DNA from: Theobroma cacao
Taxonomy: Eukaryota; Streptophyta; Magnoliopsida; Malvales; Malvaceae
Assembly: GCF_000208745.1 (NCBI RefSeq)
Contig: NC_030858.1
Location: 25,332,301 to 25,396,300, forward strand
DNA length: 64,000 nt
Direction of reading: 5' to 3'
The position numbers and the translations under genes were made by a program. Below are positions 24,108 through 35,203 of this stretch, one piece after another. Below the pieces are notes generated by a model. That model did no database searches, was not told the origin of the DNA, and was given only the letters and a program-made list of their open reading frames with translations. How positions within the stretch are numbered: position 1 is the first letter of the stretch; each line of letters opens with the position of its first letter.

Positions 24108-24640
24108 TCGCTGCAGCGGAAAGGCATTCTCGCTGTAGCGTACTGCAGCAAGAATGAATTTTCATTACAGCGACGTTGGGATTAAGTTATTAGCCGAACG
24201 AGGGTTTCTCAACTGGACGAGGGTTTCTCACTAAACCTCCTTATTTTAAACTTAACTCATTTAGTCCTTAATGTTGAAAGTCCATACTCATATATGGTAG
24301 CAAAGAAATGAAAAATAGGGCAGTAATTGGACAAGATAGGAGACAAAAACAGAAAGTTTTTCGCTACAGCAAGATTCAATCTCGCTGCAGCGAAATTGTG
24401 ACCCAGAAACAGAATGTTTCTCGCTACAGAGAGATTGAATTTTGCTGCAACGAAATTGTAACCCAGAAACAGAAAGTTTCTCGCTACAGCAAGAATGAAT
24501 TTCGCTGCAGTGAGAAACTACAGTGTCATTCTCGCTGTAGCGAAAATGCATTCTCATTGCAGCGTGTTTTCAGCCAGTTTACCCATCTAAACTCGAGAGT
24601 TTCTCGCTGCAGTGAAAATGATTCTTGCTGCAGTGAGAAA
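24108..24640 (-). repeat. Expanded CTGCAG palindrome array (family B LTR)
   Basis: This is the largest array of the window, with more than a dozen copies of TCTCGCTGCAGCGA-like sequences and decayed forms with CTACAG or CTGTAG. Many are preceded by AACAGAAAGTTTC. Because the spacing keeps frame, a long open frame crosses it (24308-24694) that repeats residues such as SRYSKIEF and RCSEKL. I read that frame as a by-product of the repeat and not as a gene. Confidence 0.8.
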
Positions 24641-24918
24641 CAGGGCACTAATGAAAATTTTACCCTTTTTCCCAAAGAAAAACCACTCTATTGAAATGTC
24701 CAAACCACCATGAAACGCATAACAATTTTCCACAGTTTAACATGTCAAGTTTCACATGCATTACAACCATATACCATTACTCATTAATTTCCTATATCAC
24801 ACATATTTACATATGTATATATGTATACGTATACCCATCATCATCATGCACACCATCCCATCATCATCATCACCAGCTCATGCGCACTCCCTACTCGCAC
24901 ATGGCTGGGTCATCACCG

Positions 24919-25438
24919 NNNNNNNNNNNNNNNNNNNNNNNNNNNNNNNNNNNNNNNNNNNNNNNNNNNNNNNNNNNNNNNNNNNNNNNNNNNNNNNNNN
25001 NNNNNNNNNNNNNNNNNNNNNNNNNNNNNNNNNNNNNNNNNNNNNNNNNNNNNNNNNNNNNNNNNNNNNNNNNNNNNNNNNNNNNNNNNNNNNNNNNNNN
25101 NNNNNNNNNNNNNNNNNNNNNNNNNNNNNNNNNNNNNNNNNNNNNNNNNNNNNNNNNNNNNNNNNNNNNNNNNNNNNNNNNNNNNNNNNNNNNNNNNNNN
25201 NNNNNNNNNNNNNNNNNNNNNNNNNNNNNNNNNNNNNNNNNNNNNNNNNNNNNNNNNNNNNNNNNNNNNNNNNNNNNNNNNNNNNNNNNNNNNNNNNNNN
25301 NNNNNNNNNNNNNNNNNNNNNNNNNNNNNNNNNNNNNNNNNNNNNNNNNNNNNNNNNNNNNNNNNNNNNNNNNNNNNNNNNNNNNNNNNNNNNNNNNNNN
25401 NNNNNNNNNNNNNNNNNNNNNNNNNNNNNNNNNNNNNN
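24919..25438. other. Assembly gap (520 N)
   Basis: This is a run of N inside the family-B LTR. It begins where the 42-base tandem repeat should start, judging by the complete copies at 33778 and 55754. Nothing can be said about its content or true length. Confidence 0.99.
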
Positions 25439-26850
25439 TTCCCCTAATGATCCAATTGGAAGGATGGGACTTCATTAGAACCTAGGATCACATTAGCATA
25501 AGCAATAGGTCAATTCACACACTATGAACCCTAAAAGCTATCTCTTAGATAGTTTTCAATTGCCACATTAAATTGCTATCTATGTTCACTATCTTAATCA
25601 CTAAAAAAGTAATGAACATACTCAACAATAAAACAGCTCATAATCCCAATTACTAGCCATTTTCTACAGCTAAAAATTGAGCTTAGTTCATCACTCACCC
25701 TTGGGTTTCTTTATAGTTGAATTCCCTTCCAATAGCTTCCAAACAAGTGGGGTAATTCTCTTTTTCTCTCTCTAGAACGCCCAACTAGTGAGAGAAAGTA
25801 TGGAAATAAGCTTTACCAAGGGTTTTAAAGTGAGAGAGTGAAAGAATACAAGGGTTTTAATCAAAAGGGCATAAGGGTATGAAAATTAAAGCTAGAGAGA
25901 GAAAATCATGCAAGCTCCATATCAAGCTTCCATGGAGGTTTTGAAGAAACGTGAGAGGAAAGAAGGAAGAAGAAGACAAGCTACTGGAAAATGGGAGAAG
26001 AAGCTGCTGGAAGAAGGATATTTATAGACCAAACTTATCCATTCCCTTAATATTATGAAAATGCCCTTGAGTAGTTAGCTTGTTCTCATGCAACCCTTTG
26101 TGCAATCTTTTTACTCTTTTAACACTGAGACCAAGTCCATAATGGTCTAGACATGTTCGGGTTTGAGAAACTTTTAAAAGTTTTGACTCGAGTGCAAAAT
26201 GACCATTTTGCCTCTATTGTGAAAATGGTCATTTCTAGTTTTCTTCGTGTTTTCATCATTACAGGTCATTTATGCAGTCTTATGCCTATTTAGACCTTAA
26301 AATATCATAAAACTTTCTTTTGGGAGCTTATTAGAGAAAATGACGAAACTACCCCTGGCTCGTATTATTACATCTATGCTTAGTTGCAAGCCTATAGAGG
26401 TTGGGGTTTCACAAAGCTATTGTGTGGATTTCGTTTGATCCCGTATAAAGTTCATTTCCCTTACTGGATTTGAAATTCCTTGATGTTCCAAAGAAATGGA
26501 TGTAGGCACTAGAGAAAGCTGAACCACTATAAAAATCTTGTGTCTTGTTTTTAATTTTCCACATTGTGATTTATTGCTTACATTTAGCTTGGAAAAATAT
26601 TTTAGCTTGATTCATTATTTTTGCTTAGGAAACTATTTTCTCTTGAATCATTATTTTTGCTTGTACTTGACTTAGGAATATATTTTTACTTTGATTTATT
26701 ATTTGTTCATTACTTGACTTAGGAAAATATTTTTACTTTGATTTATTATTTGTTCATTTCAATTTATTATTGAAAATTGGTTCAAAACGATCACACACTT
26801 TATTTTTGACATCAAAAGAGATTTTTTATTGCAAAAGTTTTTATTTTTAT

Positions 26851-29841
26851 TGTGAGACCCTGTCAAGCTCGATTAAAAGACGATATTATACCGAGTGGTA
26901 CAACTAAGTTAAATCAAGCCTCGAACTAGTTCAAATAAAAATTCTAAGAGGAATTTGAAAATTTTGAAACCCACAGAATGGCTTAGAATAGTGATTTGGA
27001 GTTCAAGGTCCAGTTTGGAGTCCATCAGGAAAATTGATCGATTAGGGACAAAACGGTCATTTTACCATTTAATGATAAATGAAGATTTTTAGCCAAGAGT
27101 TGATCACATTTGACCAAGAATAATTATATGAAATATAATTATGATTATTGGAGTATAAAATGATGTTTAGCAGTGAAAAATTATGATTCTCGGTATTTTG
27201 GAGCACAAGGGTAAAATTGTAATTTTGCCACTAGAGGACTAAACGGAAATTTTTATAAAACGATTTTTGCCCCATTTGGTTAATATTGATCAATATTAGT
27301 GTTATTTGAGGTTGAAAATTAGAAATAATGTGATTCTGGTACATTTCGGAGTATAGGGGCAAAATCATAATTTTTCCGTCTCGAGGCCAAATCGGTAAAT
27401 TTTTCTCCCCAGCACTTGTCAAGACCAAGGGATTTTAGTTGTGGTAGGATTGGATAAATACCAGAATATTTGTGGTGGAAAATTAAGAAGAAAAAGTCAA
27501 AAAGTTAAAAATTTGGGCCAATAAGCATGTGACACGTGGCATGCTTATTATTTTATTATTTTTTATAGAAATCAGCCCATTAAATCTCCAATTCTCTCAC
27601 CATATTGGGCCTAGGAAACCAGAAACAAGAACAAAGGAAGAACAAAGGGAAAAAACAAGAAAACCTAGGTGAAAATTCAAAGAAAAAGTAAGAAATCAAA
27701 GAAACAAACTAGGTAAGTTAGAATGTCTTTAATTCTCCTTGATACCTAGCTTACCCATGCTTTTGTTCTTGATTTCCATGGTTGAATATTGAGTTATCAT
27801 GATGAATTCAATTCTGAAAAATGGGTATGGAATATGAATTGTTGTTGGAATAATTTGATTTTAGACTATGTTAGTGTTTAGGGATAGTTAAGCATGGTTA
27901 TGAACAAAAACAGAAAAGAAATATTCAATTTCTCTAGGGTTCCTTATTGGTCGAACCATGAAGGCTGAATATCAATGGGGGATTGTTTTTATTTCAAAGA
28001 AAATGGCTTGGAAAATGATGAATTAAGGTGAAATGGTTATGTAGNNNNNNNNNNNNNNNNNNNNNNNNNNNNNNNNNNNNNNNNNNNNNNNNNNNNNNNN
28101 NNNNNNNNNNNNNNNNNNNNNNNNNNNNNNNNNNNNNNNNNNNNNNNNNNNNNNNNNNNNNNNNNNNNNNNNNNNNNNNNNNNNNNNNNNNNNNNNNNNN
28201 NNNNNNNNNNNNNNNNNNNNNNNNNNNNNNNNNNNNNNNNNNNNNNNNNNNNNNNNNNNNNNNNNNNNNNNNNNNNNNNNNNNNNNNNNNNNNNNNNNNN
28301 NNNNNNNNNNNNNNNNNNNNNNNNNNNNNNNNNNNNNNNNNNNNNNNNNNNNNNNNNNNNNNNNNNNNNNNNNNNNNNNNNNNNNNNNNNNNNNNNNNNN
28401 NNNNNNNNNNNNNNNNNNNNNNNNNNNNNNNNNNNNNNNNNNNNNNNNNNNNNNNNNNNNNNNNNNNNNNNNNNNNNNNNNNNNNNNNNNNNNNNNNNNN
28501 NNNNNNNNNNNNNNNNNNNNNNNNNNNNNNNNNNNNNNNNNNNNNNNNNNNNNNNNNNNNNNNNNNNNNNNNNNNNNNNNNNNNNNNNNNNNNNNNNNNN
28601 NNNNNNNNNNNNNNNNNNNNNNNNNNNNNNNNNNNNNNNNNNNNNNNNNNNNNNNNNNNNNNNNNNNNNNNNNNNNNNNNNNNNNNNNNNNNNNNNNNNN
28701 NNNNNNNNNNNNNNNNNNNNNNNNNNNNNNNNNNNNNNNNNNNNNNNNNNNNNNNNNNNNNNNNNNNNNNNNNNNNNNNNNNNNNNNNNNNNNNNNNNNN
28801 NNNNNNNNNNNNNNNNNNNNNNNNNNNNNNNNNNNNNNNNNNNNNNNNNNNNNNNNNNNNNNNNNNNACGATGTGGGGGGATGTACATGAGCCGGGTGTG
28901 ATTATGATGATATTGATGTTTGTCTATCAAATTATGCATATCTAGACTTATGAAATGAAAGCTCATGAATGTGATATATGGTTGACATATATGTGAAATT
29001 TGATACATTGCACTTTGGAAATTTTCATGAGTTTTATGTTGATTTTTTTGGTTTAGTATGATGGGCCTTTTGTTGAGTGGAGGAAAAATGTTTCTCTTAT
29101 TGCTCTGTTTCGCTACAGCAAAATTCATTCTCGCTACCGCGAGAAACTCTTGGGTTTGAGGGCCTTCACCAGAACTGGTTCTCACTACAGCGAGAAACTT
29201 TCTGTCCATTTTGCTAACTTGTGGGTTTGTGGCATATTTCCCATTTCTTTGGTACCATAGTTGAGCATGGATTTTTACAAAGTGATTTACTCATGTTGGG
29301 TTTACATGAGGGGTTTAAAGGAGTTAAAACAATTGCATGGTTTTGAGAAAATGAATGCATCATGATTTCGATAAACATTCCTTATGGTATGCTTGTTCCC
29401 TTCTTGTTCACTCACTGAGTATTGTACTCACGTTTTATAAAAATTCATGTTTTCAGATCAGGTGACTGTTGGACCCTAGATCGAGGAGTCCCCGTAGTGC
29501 ATCTCCTGGGTATGTGTCTGGCATTCGATAGTAATCCCTTTTATTGTAAATATCTCCTCTGGAAGTCATGGGTCCTTTTGTATTGTGAATACAATCTAAC
29601 AATGTGAATATGTGTATGCAATGTAAATTACTAAATACATGATTGGTATAGTGCATGTATATTATTATCGATAATGCCATTATGTTTTGGCTATGTTCAC
29701 ACCCGGGAAAAGATGTGTGTGTGTATGCATGATATGATAAATTTGTTAAACAAAGGTAAATGGATAGGCTTGCTTGGGCTTAGTGAGCTATGCTCATTGA
29801 GCTCATGCGCCGATCATGGCCCGGGAAATTGGGTCTTGACA
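26851..29841 (+). mobile_element. Chimeric solo LTR: family A at left, family B at right
   Basis: The unit begins TGTGAGACCCTG at 26851 and ends GGGTCTTGACA at 29841. It has a perfect duplication TTTAT (26846-26850 and 29842-29846). From about 26861 to the gap it follows family A (AAAAGACGATATT, TCGAACTAGTTCAAAT, GACACGTGGCATGC-type blocks). From 28868 to its end it follows family B (CTACAGC and GCGAGAAACT palindrome remnants near 29110-29200, CACTGAGT, CATGCGCCGATCATGGCCC). The change-over lies in or next to the gap at 28045-28867. Confidence 0.78.
28045..28867. other. Assembly gap (823 N)
   Basis: This is a run of N inside the chimeric LTR. It falls where family-A sequence changes to family-B sequence, so it could hide the recombination point, the tandem repeat of family B, or a misjoin. 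Confidence 0.99.
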
Positions 29842-29925
29842 TTTATACTTAGTTTGCAAAAGAATTGTTAAATACCGATTCACCCCCCTCTTGGTACATT
29901 GATCATTGAGACTTCTACACTAACA

Positions 29926-29998
29926 AGAGTGAAAATGATGAGAACATGGCTACGCTAGTTAAGAAACTTCAATAGGTTTATAAGGAAAGGTCTTAAAG
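29926..29998 (+). pseudogene. Copia gag scrap
   Basis: Right after the CopA 3' LTR, one frame reads SENDENMATLVKKLQ. This matches the gag stretch at 8661 (EEDMAMLTS). It is a separate copy of the same gag segment, not a continuation of CopA. It suggests that CopA lies within or beside an older element of the same family. Only about 70 bases remain. Confidence 0.6.
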
Positions 29999-30898
29999 AC
30001 AATTCAAGCTTCAATAACAAGCAGATTTGATTCAAACTTGTGTCTAACGACTCCAAACATCCTTGGCACTATAAATAGACTTATTTGAGTCATTTTGAAA
30101 CAAGAGAAAACCAGCATTAAAAAGAAAACCCCTAGAGAGAGCCTCAAGCTTATTTTTCTTCTCTAGCTTTCATCTTAGTCTTTGAACAAGCATTTGAAAG
30201 AAAAAAGCTCACTCTTTTGAAAATCCTTGAGCAAATGTTTCTGAGATCATTTCTTCCCTTCAGACCAAAGCTTAAACTTGTAGCATTCAGCCTTTGTGAG
30301 GCAATACTTTACTATACCTCTTTGTACACATATCTTTGTAAAGGTTCTAGGTTAACCTTGAAAAGATACTTGTGGGCTTGTGGTTAAGCCCGTTAAAAAC
30401 CCTTGTTGAAGAGTTTCACTTGATCTCGTGAAAAGCTATTATAAGGAATAGGGTTTTGCTTGATCACGTGAAAAAGCTATTGTGAGGGTTTTGCTTGATC
30501 CCTTAAAAAGCTCATTTCCCTTGATGGATTTAAAATTCCTTAATGTTCCAAGGGAGTGGATGTAGGCACTAAAGAAAGCTGAACCAATATAAAAATCTTG
30601 TGTCCTACTTTTAATTTTTCTACATTGTGATTTTTTGCTTGCTTTTGCCTTAGAAAAATATTTTACCTTGATTCATTATTTATGCTTTGTTTTCACTTGA
30701 CTTAGGAAAAATATTTTACCTTTGTTTATCACTTGTTCTTTGCAATTTACTGCTGAAAACTTGCTTAAGAAAATCCATACTTGTTTTTGAATTCTTGGTT
30801 GCTAATAGTCTTGATTTTATAGTTAGTTTTCAAAAGAATTTCAATATACCAATTCACCTTCTCTTGGTATATTGTTAATTGAGACTTCTGCTCTAACA
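29999..30898 (+). repeat. Copia LTR fragment (second subfamily, 3' part)
   Basis: This is homologous to 4018-4908, with a TATAAATAG box at 30070-30078 and the end CTCTAACA at 30898. It shares with the CopA 5' LTR the stretch CATCCTTGGCACTATAAA and GACTTATTTGAGTCATTTT. The first ~700 bases of the LTR are missing. Next to it lies the LINE remnant. There is no ORF of note. Confidence 0.75.
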
Positions 30899-33560
30899 AA
30901 TATTTTCTTTACTTGCTAAGCGTGGCCAATTCTTCTCCACAAAAATATTTGTCTTTGACTTCTTCAAGCTTTCCTTAAATTACTAAAAAATCTCAAATCA
31001 TCTCTTGAAATATCTTTTTGAATTTCCACCTCATTATTTCTACCCTCAAGATGAAAATCTTTAGCATTATTTTGATTTTCCTCCACCAAAACATCAAATT
31101 GATTTAGAGATCCTTCAACATTAATCTTTCCCAATTTGTTAGCTTTTGTCCTTGATCCTCTTCATCTTTGCTGCTTCACCAACTAGACCTCCCACTTCTG
31201 CCATGGCCACTACCATACCTTGCTTCAAAAGGCAATTTTCCTTACAATGACCAACAATTCCAAAGTCAAAGCTGTAGGTCCCATTGGAGTGCTAGAGGGG
31301 GGCTGAATAGCAATTAAAATTTTGTGGTCAGCCTTTTAGAGCTTGTAGAGCTCTTAATCAATTAGATGATAGGAAAGTCTAGAGCTTGTTAGAATTACAA
31401 GACACCAAGTAAGGAAAGGTAGAGAGAAGTGGACAATGCAAGAGTATTTATAGTGGTTCAATCTACTTGACCTACATCTAGTACCTAGATCTCTTAATCA
31501 AAGATTTTCAACCCAACTGCAATATACTAATGGAATTAACAGCTTCAACCAAATTTTTACAAGGTGATCTTATAACTCAAGCTCTATTCCCTTACAACAA
31601 GCTTTAAAATGCTTCCCACACTTTAATTTTCCAATAAAAAGAAAAAGAAAAGTAGTACTAGGAGTTTTATAAATTTGGAAAGATTACAAGCAAGCTTAAA
31701 CACTTTTTCTAAAATAAGAATGAAAGACGAGTGTTATTGGTGAAGGATATTTAGCTTTTCGCTCAAAATGGCTCTTTTTTAATTCAAAATTATTTCTTTG
31801 ACGGTTGGAGCTTCATTTTCTGTTGGGGATAGTTTTTAGCTGCTGGAGACAACTCAATGTCAGTCTAGCTGTTATTTTGTCCTTTAGAGCTTAAATTCAA
31901 ATAGACAAATAAAGTTTGGTTAACTGGTTACAAGTAACTCCAACCGATTACAGTTTCTCTACCTTGGACTGCCTTGCTGCTATGTACTCTGCGTTAACCG
32001 ATTACATGAGACTTTAACTGAATAAAAAGTCTCTGCCTTCAAGCTTTTCTGCTTCAGCAGACTTCTTTTAATTGTTTAACTCTCCCCTTAATTGATTGAA
32101 GCTTCACTTCCTTTACCCTTAACCGATTAACACAAACTCTAATCAATTATAAATTTTTTAATTTGAATTTCCTCATTTTGGCTCCTTTCAACGGTTAAAC
32201 TTATTTCAAATTCAAATTTTGGTGCTTCGAGGTTGTTCAAGTCTTGTGCTCTAATCGATTAACCCCATGCCTTAACCAATTAGCACACCTCTATTTTGCT
32301 TTGTCCCGCACCTTCTTAATCAATTAAGCCTAATGCTAACTGATTAAGATTTTTTTGTTTTGCTTGAACTTGTAACCCAACCATTCCTTAACTGATTAAG
32401 GCTTTTGATAATTAGTTACAAAAGCCCTATCTTCATTAACACTTTTCATCTTTCCCACTTTAACTGATTAACCTATCTATTATATGATCTTGTTTTTAAT
32501 TATTCATTTTATTGAGGGAATTAACTTTATCTTGCACACTTAAATAGTGAAGTTAGACATTAATGAATAACGAATGTTTTGTAATCATCAAAAACATATG
32601 GAGTCAACAAAAGAAAACTATGATGGCTTCATACTCAACAACTTGAATAATTTCTCCAATTTTAGTCTTGGAAACCAAGGGTTTACAAAGATCAACTTCA
32701 ACACAAATTCTAGCAAATTTACCTCAAATTGCCAAGCTAGTATTTGCTTCAAGCTTTAAAGGTTTTCCAATAAGCTTGCCAATATTCATCAACAAATCCT
32801 CATTAAAATATTCAATAGGGAGTTCCAAGAGTCTAATCTAAATGGTTGTTGTCCCAACAGTAGTAGCAAACAACCTAAAGTTCGATTTCCATCGTTACAT
32901 TATCAAGTAGTGGTCTAAAATTTTCCAGGGTCTTTTTGTGAGCACTTTGATCTTATCATTTTTTTGCTCAAACTTGACAATATAATAGCCAAGTCCTAAG
33001 TCAATAAATTCTATATCTCTTTAAAGGCACTAGAGTTTAGAAACTTTATATTGAAGAAAAGAGAAACTGAAAGATTTCCCTATAGTTTAATAATAAGAGA
33101 CGAACACCATAGTCATCGCAGCATATTCTTCTAGTCTTATCAATATATATACGAGGGATAGACTGCATTGAATGACCATTACCCGTCTCATCATCATCAT
33201 CAAACCACTCATCATCGACATTAAAAATGATTTTCTCAATATTCCCTATAGCCACAGCAGCATCTATGTCTTTCCTCCCATATAACAAACTCTATTTGAA
33301 AGACTTTGCAGGAGGATTCTAACTTGTTACATCCTTAGCACCCTCATTGATCACTTTAATCTTCTTAGTGCTTGTCTCCAAGTGATCCACTCCCTTTTGT
33401 AGACAGAGGCTTCTCCAAAGCTTGAACGAGAGCCATTCATATATTAATTTGTGCTCATATGCTTTTAACATACCTAAAGAAACCCTTATCCATTCATTTG
33501 TATTTAAAAAGCCTTTATATTCCTTTATTGTACCCACATAAGTCCTTAATTCGCAACAAA
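30899..33560 (-). pseudogene. Plant LINE ORF1 (DUF4283 and zinc knuckle) pseudogene, split by a solo LTR
   Basis: On the reverse strand the frames give an acidic N-terminal part (DDEWFDDDDETGNG, 33288-33046), then KRPWKILDHYL, LELPIEYFNEDLLMNIGKLI and GKFARICVEVDLCKPLV (about 32960-32650). This is the DUF4283 domain of plant LINE gag-like ORF1 proteins. After the inserted LTR, near 31270-31220, comes the CCHC knuckle CKENC with its GHC partner (FGIVGHCKENC), then a basic tail. Frameshifts and stops are frequent. No endonuclease or reverse transcriptase of the LINE is visible. The right boundary is approximate. Confidence 0.75.
31273..32609 (-). mobile_element. Solo copia LTR, reverse, inserted in the LINE ORF1
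   Basis: On the plus strand this runs from TGTAGGTCCC at 31273 to GGAGTCAACA at 32609, 1,337 bases. It is the reverse of the CopC-type LTR ends (TGTTGGCTCC ... GGGACCAACA). The flanks AAAGC (31268-31272) and AAAGA (32610-32614) are a duplication off by one base. Homology of the LINE ORF1 resumes on the other side. It carries many AACCGATTAA and TAATCGATTA motifs (about 31330-32480), with a perfect 10-base palindrome at 32252-32261. Confidence 0.8.
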
Positions 33561-33569
33561 AATTTGAAA

Positions 33570-33777
33570 TCAAACTCAAAAGATTGAGATCAAGGGTGAC
33601 TGATAACATCTTAAAAAAAGTTATAGCTAAAACTAAAGGATTTTCTAGAAGGGAAATAACCAAACTAATGGCTAGTGCTCAAGCAACTGTATATGAAAGT
33701 GAGAACTGTGTGCTTGATCCAAGCCCTTTTGATGAAGTGGTAGATTGTAAGGTTGCAAAACATCAATAGAGAAGAAA
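33570..33777 (+). pseudogene. ATAD3-type AAA-ATPase C-terminal fragment, part 1
   Basis: Frames read QKIEIKG, then after a small frameshift TDNILKKVIAKTKGFSRREI, KLMASAQATVYESENCVLDP and FDEVVDCKVAKHQ. In plants this is the C-terminal lid region of ATAD3, a mitochondrial inner-membrane AAA-ATPase linked to nucleoid organisation. The match covers about 70 residues at the protein end. There is one in-frame stop (TAG in the HQQRR position, C to T) and one frameshift, so it is a pseudogene. The AAA core with Walker motifs is absent upstream. A family-B LTR interrupts it at 33778. Confidence 0.85.
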
Positions 33778-34166
33778 TGTGAGACTTTGACCTTTACAGA
33801 CTCATTGATAGAAGTAGATGCGATATCCCTGATTAAGAGTAATTTCATCATTTCCTTAGCAAGCCCCTAAAAATAAGATTTTAAACAATATTATGGCCTA
33901 AGTAGGCCTAAGGCATAAATGGATGATTAAATGAGGGTAAAATGATGAAAGAAATAAAAATGATGATGATTTCCACGATAGGGGCAAAATGGTCATTTTT
34001 CACCTCAAGTCAAAATTTTTATGTTCTGATGAACCCGAGCATTTCTAGACCATTATGGACCTTGTCCTAGTGTCAAAGGAGTAAAAGATTGCATAAAGGA
34101 TTGGAGGAGAACAAGTTGACTTGTGAAGGCATTTTGGTAATTTAAGTGGAGTGAATAAGCTTGGGC

Positions 34167-34175
34167 TATAAATAC
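34167..34175 (+). promoter_or_regulatory. TATA box of family-B LTR
   Basis: TATAAATAC lies about 390 bases into the LTR, followed by a pyrimidine-rich leader. The same box is conserved at 56122-56130 (TATAAATAT) and, reversed, near 16136 and 26020. Position and conservation suggest the LTR promoter. Confidence 0.6.
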
Positions 34176-35031
34176 CTCTTTCTTCCAGCAACTTTTTCTC
34201 CTGTTTTCCAGCAGCTTCTTCTTCTTCTTCCTTCTTCTCTTTCACGTTGCTTCTAACCTCCATGGAAGCTTTATATGAACCTCTATAACCTCCCTCAAAA
34301 TAGCTCCACTTTTCATGCTTTTAATGCACCCTTTCATAAACCATTGTGCTCTTCCACTCTCTTTCTTTAAAACCCTTGGAAAATCCTACTTCCATACCTT
34401 CTCTCACTAGCTAGGTGTTTAGAGAGAGAAAGAGAGAACTCCCATAATAGCTTGGAAAATTTTTGAAAAGAATTTCAAAGTTACAAATCTATCAAGGTGA
34501 GTAGTAAATTGGAGTTGAGTTTAAAGTGTTGAGAATATCTAATAATTAGATTTGTGAGAGTTTATTTGTTGGGATTGTTATTCATTTAAGTGTGATTAGA
34601 GTATTGCAAACAATAGCCATTTAATAGTAGTTGGAAACTAGTTAAGAATGACTAGTAGAACCCAATTTAGAAAATAGTTTTGGAATAGTATTAATGCCAA
34701 GTTAGGGTAATGGTGATGTTGTTGTGCATGATAGGTCCCAACGAAGTCCCACAGCCTCAATTGGACCATTAGGGGAGTTAAAGTCAGCTAAAGGCTCAAC
34801 AAAATTCCGGTGAGTGAACTTTCATTTCAAAATTTATTTTGGGAATGTGAATGTGTTTGCACAAAGCATTCGAATGATTTTATGTAACTTTTCTAAAAAC
34901 GAGTGCCTTGGGAACAAGCCCTTGATAAATTGACTCTATGATGTGACATGTGGCTATTATGGATTCATGCACTACTATATTTTTGTTGATATATACATAT
35001 ACATACACGAATATGTGTTTTGTGATGATAT

Positions 35032-35203
35032 TGACCCGGTTATGTGCTAGTGAAAGTGCGCATAAGCCAATGCTGACCCGGCTATGTGTGAGTGGGAGTG
35101 CGCATAAGCCGATGTTGACCCGGCTATGTGCGAGTAGGGAGTGCGCATAAGCCGTTGCTGACCTAGCTATGTGCGAGTAAGGAGTGCACATGAGCTGATG
35201 ATG
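35032..35203 (+). repeat. 42-base tandem repeat in family-B LTR (4 copies)
   Basis: Units start at 35032, 35074, 35116 and 35159 with TGACC(C/T)(G/A)G(C/T)TATGTG and contain GAGTG(G)GAGTGCGCATAAGC. Because 42 is a multiple of three, open frames appear on both strands. Three copies occur at 57030-57156, and reversed copies at about 15240-15340. The gap at 24919 starts in the same array. Confidence 0.85.

Larger units (their letters stand above)
23476..26413 (-). mobile_element. Solo LTR, family B, reverse orientation, with assembly gap
   Basis: On the plus strand this runs from TGTCACGACCC at 23476 to GGTTTCACA at 26413. It is flanked by a perfect duplication AAGCT (23471-23475 and 26414-26418). 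It contains the family-B palindrome array (24108-24640) and the start of the 42-base tandem repeat just before the gap at 24919. The reverse-strand TATA box is near 26020. Apparent length is 2,938 bases, including 520 N. Confidence 0.87.
19397..29925 (+). repeat. CopA 3' LTR, split into four pieces by three nested LTRs
   Basis: The LTR starts at 19397 (CGTTAG, from TGTTAG) right after the polypurine tract and ends ACTAACA at 29925. Its own sequence is 19397-20448, 23417-23475, 26414-26850 and 29842-29925. Joining these gives an LTR in the same order as 2200-3842. A TATAAATAG box lies at 20137-20145 and ATAGTCGAC motifs at about 19766-20060. The three inserted units carry target duplications GCTTT/ACTTT, AAGCT and TTTAT. 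Confidence 0.85.

Noticed and set aside
14610..24640. Possible CRISPR-like array from regularly repeated palindromes
   Set aside because: Plant nuclear DNA, irregular spacing, related spacers, and location inside retrotransposon LTRs.
24308..24694. 128-codon open frame rich in SRYSKIEF and RCSE repeats
   Set aside because: It lies wholly in the CTGCAG palindrome array of a solo LTR. An open frame on the opposite strand has the same origin. No conserved domain is present.
24691..25485. Long open frames across 24919-25438 and 28045-28867
   Set aside because: They consist mostly of N and are not evidence of coding.
32574..32759. Plus-strand ORF over the LINE remnant
   Set aside because: It is the antisense of the DUF4283 region, whose reverse-strand translation matches a known family.
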